From the NCBI GenBank assembly GCA_015664885.1, contig DQPL01000010.1:1-63424 (forward strand): a stretch of 63,424 nt of DNA. Reading direction: 5' to 3'. A program made the position numbers and the translations under genes. Numbering within the stretch: the first letter of the stretch is position 1; each line of letters starts with the position of its first letter. Source of the DNA: Gemmatimonadota bacterium (GTDB taxonomy: Bacteria > Gemmatimonadota > Gemmatimonadetes > Longimicrobiales > Gaopeijiaceae). Positions 35,155 through 43,876 of the stretch are shown here, one piece after another. The notes below the pieces were generated by a model, which worked only from the letters and a program-made list of their open reading frames with translations, was not told where the DNA came from and did not search any database.

Positions 35155-36528
35155 ATGCGGATGTCTCATTCGAGTGACTGTACCCGCCGTGGACTCGATC
35201 GTAGAGCGTTCCTACGGAGCGCCGGAGGAACCGCCATCCTGGGCGCTGTCGGCGTCAAGCCCGCTCTTGCGGCCAACGTTGTCGACAGTAAGCCAGCCCT
35301 TGGACCTCAAGTCTTCGACTTCGATGAGATCTACGACCGCGTAGGAACCGACAGCACCAAGTGGGACGGTGCCATCGCGTCGTACGGGGAGGGGATCGAG
35401 GTCGGGATGGGTGTTGCCGACCTGGACTTTCGCGCGGCGCCGTGCATCACCCGAGCTCTCGCAGAGCGCTGTGAGCACCAGAACTGGGGATATCTGCGAC
35501 GGCCGGCAAAGTACGTCGATGCCGTGGTCGACTGGAACCAGAGACGTTACGGACTCGAGATCGATCCCGAGACGATCCAGTGGACGGCTGGCGTGCATCC
35601 CGCCATCATCGCGGGACTGCTCACCTTCGCCCCGCCGGGCACGAAGGTTCTGCTGACGACGCCCGCGTACAACGGCTTCTACAGCGACCTTCGTTTCACG
35701 AAGACTGTAGCCGAAGACTCCGAGATGAAGGTGGTCGATGGGCGGTATTCCATCGACTTCGAGGACTTCGAGACGCGTGCGGCCCGCGCCAACGTTTTCA
35801 TTCTTTGCAACCCGCAGAACCCTACCGGCAACTGCTGGTCACCGGAGGATCTCACACGTATGGGTGAGATCTGCCTCAAGCATCGTGTCATCGTCTTCGC
35901 CGACGAGATCCACTGCGACTTCGTCATGAATGGCCAGACATACACGCCGTTCGCCAGCCTCCCCAATCGCGACATCGTCGACAACAGCGTCACGTTTAAG
36001 GCCGCAAGCAAGACCTTCAGCCTGGCCGCGATCAAGGTCGCTTGGTATTTCTCGACCAACCCGGACCTTCTGGAGCGGATGAAGGCCAACACACGCACGG
36101 ACGTCACGACGCTGGGCATGGTGGCGAACCACGCGGGGCTCACCGAAGGCGAGGCATGGCTGGATCAGTGCCGCGCGTACATCGACGGCAATCATGACTT
36201 TGTGGAGTCCTACATCCGCGATCGCATACCGCTCTTGAAGTACAGGAAGGCGCAGGGCACCTACCTGGCCTGGCTCGACGTAAGCGCGGTCGTCGAGAGG
36301 GTCGGTGCGAAGCAGATGGCCGCTCACGAGAGCGAAGCCTCCGTCAGCCCGGTCACGCCCGAAAACGTCATGCAGCGCTGGTTTGCCGAGAATGCGCGAG
36401 TCTACCTCAATCCCGGATCGAGCTTCGGAACCGGGGGAGCGGGCCACATGCGCATGAACATCGGCACGCCCCGACGCATGCTAGAGCATGCGCTGGACAA
36501 CCTGGCTGCTGCGCTGGAGCGTGTCTAA
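35155..36528 (+). CDS. Tat-exported PatB/MalY-like PLP enzyme (C-S lyase / aminotransferase)
   Basis: Protein of 457 aa with a Tat motif in RRGLDRRAFLRSAGGTAIL. The body matches the PatB/MalY branch: GMGVADLDFRAAPCITRAL near residue 80, then NWGYLRRPAKYVDAVVDW, FILCNPQNPTGNCWSPEDL, VFADEIHCDFVMNG, and SVTFKAASKTFSLAAIKVAW with the PLP lysine in ASKTF. Such enzymes cleave cystathionine or cysteine conjugates, or act as aminotransferases. Export through Tat would carry the folded holoenzyme out. It lies about 105 bp after the VOC gene on the same strand; cotranscription is possible. Converges with the molybdoenzyme gene with a 12 bp gap. Confidence 0.87.
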   Translation: MRMSHSSDCTRRGLDRRAFLRSAGGTAILGAVGVKPALAANVVDSKPALGPQVFDFDEIYDRVGTDSTKWDGAIASYGEGIEVGMGVADLDFRAAPCITRALAERCEHQNWGYLRRPAKYVDAVVDWNQRRYGLEIDPETIQWTAGVHPAIIAGLLTFAPPGTKVLLTTPAYNGFYSDLRFTKTVAEDSEMKVVDGRYSIDFEDFETRAARANVFILCNPQNPTGNCWSPEDLTRMGEICLKHRVIVFADEIHCDFVMNGQTYTPFASLPNRDIVDNSVTFKAASKTFSLAAIKVAWYFSTNPDLLERMKANTRTDVTTLGMVANHAGLTEGEAWLDQCRAYIDGNHDFVESYIRDRIPLLKYRKAQGTYLAWLDVSAVVERVGAKQMAAHESEASVSPVTPENVMQRWFAENARVYLNPGSSFGTGGAGHMRMNIGTPRRMLEHALDNLAAALERV

Positions 36529-36540
36529 GGGCGTTCGCCT

Positions 36541-37719
36541 CTACGCTACCTCGATCGACCGGTAGAACAGCTCGTTGTTCTCCCAGCGAGTTCGTTTGAG
36601 GTCGAGGTGCTCGGGCTGAGTGCGTCCCGCGCTATCCGTAGCGCGTGACACCAGCGTGTGCTCTCCGGATGGCAGCGCCGGAATCTCGAGCGTGAACCAC
36701 GTCCAACTGGTGGGATCGTCCGGCCGCTCCAGCTCAGCCGAGCGCCAGGCGCCGTCGCCTACTTGCACCTCGACCCGATCCAACGGAGTGCCGTCGCTCC
36801 AGGCCACCCCATGGATCGTGAAGTTGCTGCCGCTCCGAGTCACGCGGGCGATGGCGGACTTGGGCCGCTGGCGTGTGACCGACGTCTCGATCCACTCGGT
36901 GCCGCCGTCCACCTCGCGCCCCATGAGCGTGACGTAATCCTTGGCCATGAAGCGGGTCATCAGACGGTCTGCGCTCAATTCGATCTTGTTCATCCACTTC
37001 ACCTGAGAGACCCCATACCATCCGGGCACGATCAGGCGCACGGGGAAGCCGTGCTCCAGAGTGAGAGGGTCGCCGTTCATCTCATACACGACGATCGGGT
37101 TGGTCTCTCTGATCGCCTGCATCGACATCGAGCGCGCGAAGTTCTGCTCGTACTCATTGCCGCGGATTTCCTCCGTGCCCGAATCCGCCGCCCAGAAGTG
37201 GACCTCCCTGGTGTCCTCTAGCGGGCCTGCTTCCTCAAGCAACGGTATGAGCTCGGTGCCCGTCCATTCGGCATTCCCCACCATGCCGTGGAAGATCCGG
37301 GACGAGTTTCCGCTGCACTCGAAGACCGTCGTGCGCTGCACCCGGGGGCGGGACTTGATTTGGTCGAGCGTAAGCGTCATGGGCCGTCGAACGAGTCCGG
37401 TCAACGCGAGCCGATACGTCGAGGCGTCCACCTCGGGGTAGCCGTAGTGCCCCACCTTGAAGAAGTCTTCGACCGGTGTCGTCCAAGACGAGAGGTTGCG
37501 CAGATCCTGTGCGACGCGGAGTCCTCCCCCAGCGCGGAGGCCGTCGAAGCTGTCTGGAACGTCGGTGAACGGGACGACCGCATCCTGTGAAAACCACGGC
37601 GCCGGCCACCCGGGCACGGGCGTTACCGCCAAGCCGACGGTCACGATGCCCATCTGACTCAGGGCCTTTCGGCGGGTCATGAATCCATCGTTCGTGGTCG
37701 ACGAGCGACGTTCTTTCAT
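36541..37719 (-). CDS. Tat-exported sulfite-oxidase-family molybdopterin enzyme
   Basis: Starting at MKERRSSTTNDGFMTRRKAL (ATG at 37717-37719; an internal MTRRKAL start at 37680 is also possible) the protein has 392 aa. The Tat motif TRRKALSQMG precedes the molybdopterin domain: YRLALTGLVRRPMTLTLDQI, then VFECSGNSSRIFHG with the molybdenum-ligand Cys, VHFWAADSGTEE and GFPVRLIVPGWYG. The C-terminal 110 residues form the immunoglobulin-like dimerisation domain (TRSGSNFTIHGVAWSDGTPL). There is no haem domain, so electrons must go to a separate cytochrome. Substrate may be sulfite, but not proven. Confidence 0.88.
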   Translation of the reverse strand: MKERRSSTTNDGFMTRRKALSQMGIVTVGLAVTPVPGWPAPWFSQDAVVPFTDVPDSFDGLRAGGGLRVAQDLRNLSSWTTPVEDFFKVGHYGYPEVDASTYRLALTGLVRRPMTLTLDQIKSRPRVQRTTVFECSGNSSRIFHGMVGNAEWTGTELIPLLEEAGPLEDTREVHFWAADSGTEEIRGNEYEQNFARSMSMQAIRETNPIVVYEMNGDPLTLEHGFPVRLIVPGWYGVSQVKWMNKIELSADRLMTRFMAKDYVTLMGREVDGGTEWIETSVTRQRPKSAIARVTRSGSNFTIHGVAWSDGTPLDRVEVQVGDGAWRSAELERPDDPTSWTWFTLEIPALPSGEHTLVSRATDSAGRTQPEHLDLKRTRWENNELFYRSIEVA

Positions 37720-37913
37720 CGGAGCCCTCACAGGGAGAGAGAAGGTGCGCAGGGTAGGATGGGGAGTCGTTCTCGGCCCACGCAAGGGCTGCCAAATCGG
37801 GGCGCGCCCGCGGGACGTTTCTCTTTGACTGCGGGCAGGGAAACAAACCCGGTAACTTCCTCGTCTGAGCATACATACACATCGATGGCAACTAGGACGC
37901 CGGAGCACCGCGG

Positions 37914-38255
37914 ATGTTGATCGACGCACTGAGTTGGTACGCCCAAAGCATCTCCGCCTTCTGGGTCAGCCTGGCTGGTGGCGGACTTGTCAAAATGCTC
38001 ATGATCTGGTGTTTCATATACTGGATCGTCTGCCGCCCGAGGCGGCGTGGGTTCCGATGGCGCTGGCGCCACCACCACCGTCACCACTGTTGTGGGTGGT
38101 ATGGCGGTCACTGCGGCTGCCACACCGGGCACGGCGAACACGGCGCGCAGTGCGAGTGCACCTGTGGCGGGTGCGGATGCGGAGCTAGCGAGGCCGAAGA
38201 GGCGCCGGAGGCTGAGGAAGCCAAAGACGCGGAAGAGGCGCCAGCCGCGGGTTAG
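37914..38255 (+). CDS. Cys/His-rich single-span membrane miniprotein
   Basis: Predicted 113 aa. Residues about 5-40 include one or two hydrophobic stretches (ISAFWVSLAGGGLVKMLMIW, CFIYWIVC). A basic patch (RPRRRGFRWRWR) follows, then a His/Cys cluster (HHHRHHCCGWYGGHCGCHTG, HGEHGAQCECTCGGCGCG) and an acidic Ala/Glu tail. The cluster has nine cysteines (H-C-C, C-x-C, C-T-C, C-x-C spacings) and could bind several metal ions. The opposite strand also has an open frame, but its composition is less protein-like. It stops 14 bp before the histidine phosphatase gene. I recognise no family; the gene could be misread because GC-rich repeats make spurious frames. Confidence 0.55.
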   Translation: MLIDALSWYAQSISAFWVSLAGGGLVKMLMIWCFIYWIVCRPRRRGFRWRWRHHHRHHCCGWYGGHCGCHTGHGEHGAQCECTCGGCGCGASEAEEAPEAEEAKDAEEAPAAG

Positions 38256-38269
38256 CCTACATTCCACGC

Positions 38270-38881
38270 GTGATCTACCTCATTCGCCACGGAGAGACTG
38301 CGCTCAACGCCGCCGCCGTGGTACAGCCGGCTGATACGCCCCTCAACGAGCGTGGAAAGCGTCAGGCGCAGCTGCTCGCGAACCGCCTGGCCGAGCTTGA
38401 AGTCACACACGTCGTGGCCAGCGACCTGGCGCGCGCAGCCATGACGGCCGAGCCGATCGTGCGTGCCACGTCTGCACAGATCGAACACACGCCGCTGCTG
38501 CAGGAACGGAATTTCGGTGACATTCACGGCACTCCGTACGCCCAGCTCGACTTCGACATTTTCGCGCGGGGCTACCAGCCGCCGAACGGCGAGGACGGGG
38601 ACGCGTTCGACCGTCGTGTGCTCGAGGCTTGGAACCACGTCCTCGAGGCCAGGCGCCGACTGAAGGGAAACCTGGCCGTCGTCACCCACGGGCTGGTCTG
38701 CCGCTCGATCCTAGAGCAGTTCCTGGAGTTGCCGCCTGATATGCTCCCGCCCGAGCTCTTCTCCAACTCAGGCCTGACGATCGTGGAGCAGGCAGCCCCG
38801 CATCGCGTGCAGCTCATCAACTGTGTCGCGCACTTGGACCAGACGACGGCAAATGAAGGTTCGGTTTCGGCGCAGGTTTGA
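38270..38881 (+). CDS. Histidine phosphatase (phosphoglycerate-mutase-like)
   Basis: Protein of 203 aa from a GTG start; the family motif begins at once (IYLIRHGETALNAA, RHG with catalytic His). The second phospho-pocket His is in VVTHGLVCRSIL near residue 145, and an acid is in LLQERNFGD near residue 78. This is the cytoplasmic branch-1 histidine phosphatase family: broad-specificity phosphatases, cobalamin-pathway phosphatase or phosphoglycerate mutase. Length is typical of the phosphatases. It may be cotranscribed with the Cys/His-rich gene upstream. Confidence 0.88.
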   Translation: MIYLIRHGETALNAAAVVQPADTPLNERGKRQAQLLANRLAELEVTHVVASDLARAAMTAEPIVRATSAQIEHTPLLQERNFGDIHGTPYAQLDFDIFARGYQPPNGEDGDAFDRRVLEAWNHVLEARRRLKGNLAVVTHGLVCRSILEQFLELPPDMLPPELFSNSGLTIVEQAAPHRVQLINCVAHLDQTTANEGSVSAQV

Positions 38882-38928
38882 AGCGACATTAGCGCTGCCC
38901 TTCTCCCGCGGGTGCTTCTTCCGCTACT

Positions 38929-40368
38929 TTGTCCACTGCGGGATTCCTACCTAATGCTCCCGGTTCAGGGAGCCGATACTCGCTCTTAGATCTGCGCCAG
39001 CTTATCGAGCCGGATGTTCCGGCCGGCCTGCGGCGCGCTTACACACCGGACAATCAATTGGCTTTTTCTGCCCTAGAGTTACACCCGACCCTCCTGCGAG
39101 GCGTCGAAGATCTTGGTTTCGTACGACCTACTCCTATTCAGTCGCATACAATCCCTCACGCTCTCGAAGGCCGGGACCTACTGGCCTGTGCGGCCACGGG
39201 AAGCGGCAAGACGGCGGCGTTCATCCTGCCCATCCTTCACCATCTGATGGATCGATCACGGGGCACGACCCGCGCGCTGGTCTTGGCTCCCACCAGGGAG
39301 CTGGCGCTCCAGATTCGGGACGACTTCATCGGGCTCGCGCGGCACACCAAGCTCAGCGCGGCCGCAGTGCACGGAGGCGTGGCGATGGGCCCGCAGGAGC
39401 GGGCGTTTCGGAAGGGTGCCGACGTCATCATCGCCACTCCAGGGAGGCTCCTGGACCACTTCCAGTATGGCTACGCGGCCTTGTCGGGGCTCGAGTACCT
39501 GGTCCTGGACGAGGCCGACCGCATGCTGGACATGGGCTTCCTGCCCGACATTCGCCGGATCTTGCGACACGTGCCTTCCCCGAAGCAGACGTTCTTCTTC
39601 AGCGCCACCATGCCGCCTTCGATCGAGGCGCTGACTCGCCAGATCCTCCGGGATCCGGCGAAGATCGCCCTGCAGCGTCGGGCAGCTCCGGCCGAGGGTG
39701 TGAAGCAGGCTGTTTACCCGGTGCCCACGAGCCTGAAAGGTGCACTGTTGGTGGAGCTCCTCAACAACGGTCACGTGGATGATGCCCTCGTCTTCACCCG
39801 TACCAAGCACCGGGCAAACCGTTTGGCCACGCTCCTGAATCGCAAGGGCATCAAGACCGAGCGCATCCACGGGAACCGGTCTCAGGCCCAACGCACCAAA
39901 GTCTTGGCGGGCTTCAAGGCAGGGGAGTTTCGGGTCCTGGTGGCCACGGACATCGCCGCCCGAGGCATCGATGTCGAGGCCCTGGGCCATGTCGTGAACT
40001 TCGACGTGCCGGCCGTCCCGGACGACTACATCCACCGTGTGGGACGCACGGCGCGCGCAGAGTTGACCGGGGAAGCTTTCACACTAGTTGCGCCGGAGGA
40101 CGAGGGTGACCTCAAGCGTATCGAGCGGGCTCTCGGGTCGAGGATTCCCCGGGTCCGCCTGGAGGACTTCGCCTACGATGCGACGCCTGATGCGCCTCTG
40201 GAGGTGCCGCGCGGCCAGCGTATTGCAGCGATCCGTGCCAGGAAGGCCGAGGATCGGGCCCGCGCGGCCGCGAAGGCCGCCAGGAAGGCCACAGAGAGCG
40301 GAGGCGGTAGCGAGAAGACCAGCTCCCGGCCGCGCCGCCGCCGTTACGGGAGGCGTCCTAGCCGCTAG
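38929..40368 (+). CDS. rhlE: DEAD-box RNA helicase, RhlE-like
   Basis: Protein of 479 aa. Helicase motifs in order: Q-motif FVRPTPIQSHT; motif I ACAATGSGKT; Ia PTRELALQ; II VLDEADRMLDMGF; III FSATMPP; IV VFTRTKHRANRL; V VATDIAARGID; VI HRVGRTARA. The C-terminal tail is Arg/Lys-rich (ARKAEDRARAAAKAARKATE, RPRRRRYGRRPSR), as in RhlE. There is no ATG before the Q-motif, so TTG at 38929 is used as a provisional start. Unwinds RNA during ribosome assembly or mRNA decay. Its stop and that of the convergent esterase share the palindrome CTAG at 40365-40368. Confidence 0.9.
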   Translation: MSTAGFLPNAPGSGSRYSLLDLRQLIEPDVPAGLRRAYTPDNQLAFSALELHPTLLRGVEDLGFVRPTPIQSHTIPHALEGRDLLACAATGSGKTAAFILPILHHLMDRSRGTTRALVLAPTRELALQIRDDFIGLARHTKLSAAAVHGGVAMGPQERAFRKGADVIIATPGRLLDHFQYGYAALSGLEYLVLDEADRMLDMGFLPDIRRILRHVPSPKQTFFFSATMPPSIEALTRQILRDPAKIALQRRAAPAEGVKQAVYPVPTSLKGALLVELLNNGHVDDALVFTRTKHRANRLATLLNRKGIKTERIHGNRSQAQRTKVLAGFKAGEFRVLVATDIAARGIDVEALGHVVNFDVPAVPDDYIHRVGRTARAELTGEAFTLVAPEDEGDLKRIERALGSRIPRVRLEDFAYDATPDAPLEVPRGQRIAAIRARKAEDRARAAAKAARKATESGGGSEKTSSRPRRRRYGRRPSR

Positions 40369-41123
40369 TCGGTCCGGTGTCCCGACTTGCGACTCAGTCC
40401 GTGGTCAGGACAGGACACCGGCCGGATCCGCCCCGGTCGCGGTGATGGCAGGTCGAGCGAGAGCACTCGCCGCAGGAAGCCACCTACCGCAACGAGTTCT
40501 TCCATGCAGACCTCGTGCCGCATCGGGTAGGTCGACCACTCGAGGTTGTAGCCCGCAGCCGCCAGCTGGTCGCGGCACGCCTCGCCGCGCTGGACCTCCA
40601 CCACCGGATCCAGACTACCGTGCACCTGGAAGATCGGAGTGCCAGTGTTCGCCGCAGACCGCTCCTCGTCGAGGGTGTGTTCGAGCACCAGATAAGTCGA
40701 TAAGGCGATGACGCCGGCCAATTGCTCCACGTGGCGTAACCCGACGTGCAAAGCGATCGCGCCGCCCTGAGAGAACCCGGCGAGCACGATGCGCTCGGCG
40801 GGGATGCCGCGCTCCTTTTCCCGCGCGAGCAACCCCTCGATCTGCCGGGCCGAGAGCCGGATGCCGCCCTCATCGTGCCGCGTCGAGAGGTCGCCAGCGC
40901 GGATGTCGTACCACGCGGGCATCACCATGCCGCTGTTGATCGTCACCGGGATCGCAGGGGCGTTCGGAAACACAAAGCGAGTCGCCAACCCGTTGAGATT
41001 CAGATAGGGCAGTACTGGAATGAAGTCATTCCCGTCGGCGCCGAGGCCGTGCAGCCAGATCACGGAGAACGATGGATCACCGTTCCCGGCCACGTGCTCT
41101 TCACAGGAAAGGATGTTGTTCAT
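40365..41123 (-). CDS. Carboxylesterase/phospholipase-family hydrolase
   Basis: Protein of 252 aa, cytoplasmic, no signal. The sequence VIWLHGLGADGNDFIPVLPY gives the oxyanion hole, VLAGFSQGGAIALHVGLRH the Ser nucleophile elbow (GFSQGG), FQVHGSLDPVV the Asp and YPMRHEVCMEEL the His. This is the abhydrolase_2 type (serine carboxylesterase, as E. coli YpfH or Pseudomonas esterase II). It hydrolyses short acyl or phospholipid esters. The tail after RRVLSLDLPSPRP has no homology I recognise. It starts about 30 bp from the stop of the formate dehydrogenase gene (same strand), so it may lie at the end of that transcript. Confidence 0.88.
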   Translation of the reverse strand: MNNILSCEEHVAGNGDPSFSVIWLHGLGADGNDFIPVLPYLNLNGLATRFVFPNAPAIPVTINSGMVMPAWYDIRAGDLSTRHDEGGIRLSARQIEGLLAREKERGIPAERIVLAGFSQGGAIALHVGLRHVEQLAGVIALSTYLVLEHTLDEERSAANTGTPIFQVHGSLDPVVEVQRGEACRDQLAAAGYNLEWSTYPMRHEVCMEELVAVGGFLRRVLSLDLPSPRPGRIRPVSCPDHGLSRKSGHRTD

Positions 41124-41152
41124 GGGGAAGGCGATCTCAGCGATACGACGTC

Positions 41153-43876
41153 CTAGTCACCAGTCGGTTCGATGGCTGGTTCGATGCGCACCGGACACAC
41201 CTTCAACTCCGCTGTGTCGGTCACGGGGTCGTAGCCCGAACCGGTAAGGACATTCACAGGCACGTCGTTGAACGAAAACGAGCTGAACACGGTGCCGCGA
41301 GGGGAGCGCGTGGTCGACTCGATCCTAATGCGGACCGAGCCTCGGCGGCTCGACATGTTCACCCACCCGCCATCGCTGGCACCCCAGGCGGCGACGTCGT
41401 CCGGGTGGACTTCGAGCGTCTCGTGAGGCCGCAGATAATCGAGGCCCTCCGACCTGCCCGTTTGCGTCCGTGAGTGGTAGTGCGCCAGGCGTCTGCCGGT
41501 GGTGAGCCAGACAGGGTAGTCGTCGTCGATGGTCTCGGCCGGGTCACGGTAGCGGATGAGCTTGAAGATGCCGCGGCCGTTGATGAAGCGGTCCTCGTGG
41601 AGCCGAGGCGTCCCGGGATGTCCCTCTTCGGGCACCGGCCACTGGTATTCACCGAACTCCACACGGTCCCAGTTTAGGCCGGCATACGTGCCCGAGAGCG
41701 AGCATAACTCGTTGAAGACCTCATCGGCCCCGGAGTACTCGAAGCCCTTGAAGTTCATTCGTTGCGCGAGCCGTGAGATGATCCACCAATCGGGTTTCGC
41801 CTCGCCCGGGGGTGGCACAGCCTTTCTCAGCCGCTGCACCCGTCGTTCGGTGTTCGTCTGCGTGCCGTCGGTCTCGCCGAATCCGGTGGCGGGGAATACG
41901 ACGTCGGCGAACTCGGCGGTCTCGGTCATGAAGAGATCGCACACCACGAGGAAGTCGAGGGACTCCAGCGCTCGTTCGCAGTGCTCGCGATCGGGGTCGG
42001 TCACGACGGTGTTCTCGCCGTCGATGAACATCGCCCTGATCTGTTCGCCGGCCTGCTCGAGCGCGCGCACTTTGGTGATGCCGTTCTCGTGGTCGATCTC
42101 ACGGCCCCACGCCTTCGAGAACTTCGCCTGGTTGGCAGGATCCGTGACGGCTTGGAATCCTGGATAGTTGTTCGGGATCGCGCCGACGTCGCCGGCGCCC
42201 TGGATGTTGTTTTGCCCGCGCATCGGATTGATGCCGGTGCCCTCGCGGCCGATGTTGCCGGTCATGAGCGCGAGGTTGCACAGGCCCTGCACGTTGTCGA
42301 CTCCACAGATGTGCTCCGTGATGCCGAGCGTGTAGTAGATGGCGCCACGCTCCGCGCGTCCGTAGAGTAGCGCGGCCTCTTCGATGAGCTCGGGCGCGAT
42401 GCCGGTGACTTCTGAGGCCCACTCAGGCGTGAACTCCTCGATGTGCTTCAGGAACGCCTCGGCTTCGGTGGTGCGGTCCAGCATGAAGCCTTCGTCGACC
42501 AGGCCCTCGCGGTGGATGACGTGCGCCATCCCCAGCAGCAACGCCGAGTCCGATCCCACCCTGAGCTGGAGATTGATGTCGGCCAACTTGGTGAGACCGA
42601 TCTCTCGGGGGTCGGCGACGATCATCTTGGCCCCGTTCGCGATCGCCTTCTTCAGGCGGGTCGCGGCCACGGGGTGACACTCCGTCATGTTGGTCCCGAT
42701 GCAGAAGATCACATCGGGCTTTTCCATGTCCTTGAGTGGGTTCGACATGGCGCCCCTACCGATGGTTGCCGCCAGACCGGCGACTGTGGGGGCGTGTCAG
42801 GCACGGCTGCAGTTGTCGATGTACGAGGTGCCCAGCCCCGCCCTCACCAGCTTCTGCATGAGGAAGCCGGCCTCGTTGGGCGCGCGTCCCGAGGCGACGG
42901 CGTACAGGCTGTGGCGCCCATGCTCGTTGACGGCCGCCAGGAGTCCTGCCGCGGCCTTGTCCAGCGCCTCGTCCCAACTGGCGGGCACGAGCTGCCCATG
43001 ATCGTTCCGAACGAACGGTGTCTTTAGGCGATCGGGATGGTGCACGAAGTCGAACGCGAACTGGCCCTTGACGCAGAGCGCGCCTTCGTTGGCCGGGCCG
43101 TCCATGGCCGGCTGGATGCCGACGATCCGGTCTCCCTTCGTCATGATGTCGACGGCGCAGCCAACCCCGCAGTACGGGCAGATCGAGCGTGTCTTTTCGA
43201 CGGGTTCTTCGACGTCCTTGGCCCGAAGCGCCTTGATGTCCGCTAGCGCCCCCGTGGGGCAGGTCTGAATGCACTGTCCGCAGAAGGTGCAGGCGGAGTC
43301 CACGAGTAGCCCGCCGAACTCGGTCGTGATCTGTGTGTCGAAGCCGCGATTCATGACCGAGATCGCATAGTCGCCTTCCTGCTCGGCGCATACGCGCACG
43401 CAGCGATAGCACGAGATGCACTGCTCGTAGTCGCGCAGAATGAACGGATTGGGGTCGTCGGCGCGCGAGGTACCGGACTTACCTCCGGCAAAGCGACCCG
43501 TGCGTGCATCGTAGCGGTCGACGAGGGTCGTCATTTCCTGAGATGCGTAGCCCGCCAGCTCGTTTACGTCGACCTCACGGTTCTCCGACACGACCATCTC
43601 GAGCAGTACCCGGCGGTGCATCTCGAGGCGTCCACTCTTGCTCGTGACACGCATCCCCGGCTCGGCCTTGGTCGTGCAAGAAGCGACCGGATAGCGCGCG
43701 CCTTCGAGCTCCACGATGCACAGACGGCACGCGCCGAACGCCTCCAGTCGCTCGTCGTAGCAGAGCGTGGGGATGTCCTTTTGGTGCCGCTCCGAGACCT
43801 GGAAGATCGATTCGCCACGTGTGAAGCCGACCTCTTCGCCGTCCAGGAAGAGCGTGAGTCCGCTGTTGTCACTCAT
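41153..43876 (-). CDS. Selenocysteine-containing NAD-linked formate dehydrogenase, catalytic subunit
   Basis: Two adjacent open frames form one gene. The front part starts MSDNSGLTLFLDG (ATG 43874-43876). It carries a 2Fe-2S domain (C39, GACRLC at 50-53, C67), two 4Fe-4S clusters (CISCYRCVRVC at 153-163; CTFCGQCIQTC at 196-206) and CPYCGVGC at 233-240. It reads to DNCSRA and then TGA at 42797-42799. The frame continues HAPTVAGLAATIGRGA into the molybdopterin domain with no shift. This aligns with CCARVUHGPSVAGL of E. coli FdhF, so residue 360 should be selenocysteine. Total 907 aa. The partner NuoEF-like subunit lies upstream, overlapping by 8 nt. Confidence 0.92.
42755..42796 (-). promoter_or_regulatory. 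SECIS-like hairpin directly after the UGA codon
   Basis: Reading 5' to 3' after UGA: CACGCCCCCACAGTCGCC, loop GGTCT, then GGCGGC. The stem GTCGCC/GGCGGC has six pairs, one of them T-G wobble, closing a GGTCT loop. The loop starts 18 nt after UGA. As I recall it, E. coli fdhF also has an 18-nt spacer before GGTCT. SelB would bind this element to insert Sec-tRNA. Sequence-based pairing only, not folded computationally. Confidence 0.8.
42797..42799 (-). other. In-frame UGA (Sec) codon of formate dehydrogenase
   Basis: The plus-strand TCA at 42797-42799 is TGA on the coding strand. It sits between AACTGCAGCCGTGCC (NCSRA) and CACGCCCCC (HAP), at the molybdenum-ligand position of formate dehydrogenases that is Sec or Cys in the family. 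Confidence 0.9.

Noticed and set aside
37728-38267. Minus-strand frame of 179 aa opposite the Cys/His-rich miniprotein
   Set aside because: Its composition is Ala/Pro/Val-rich without a motif, and the plus strand has a membrane segment and close spacing to the next gene.
41153-42748. Formate dehydrogenase split into two separate genes with a new ATG at 42748
   Set aside because: The frame is continuous across the TGA and the flanking residues match the Sec motif of FdhF; the ATG codes for an internal Met.
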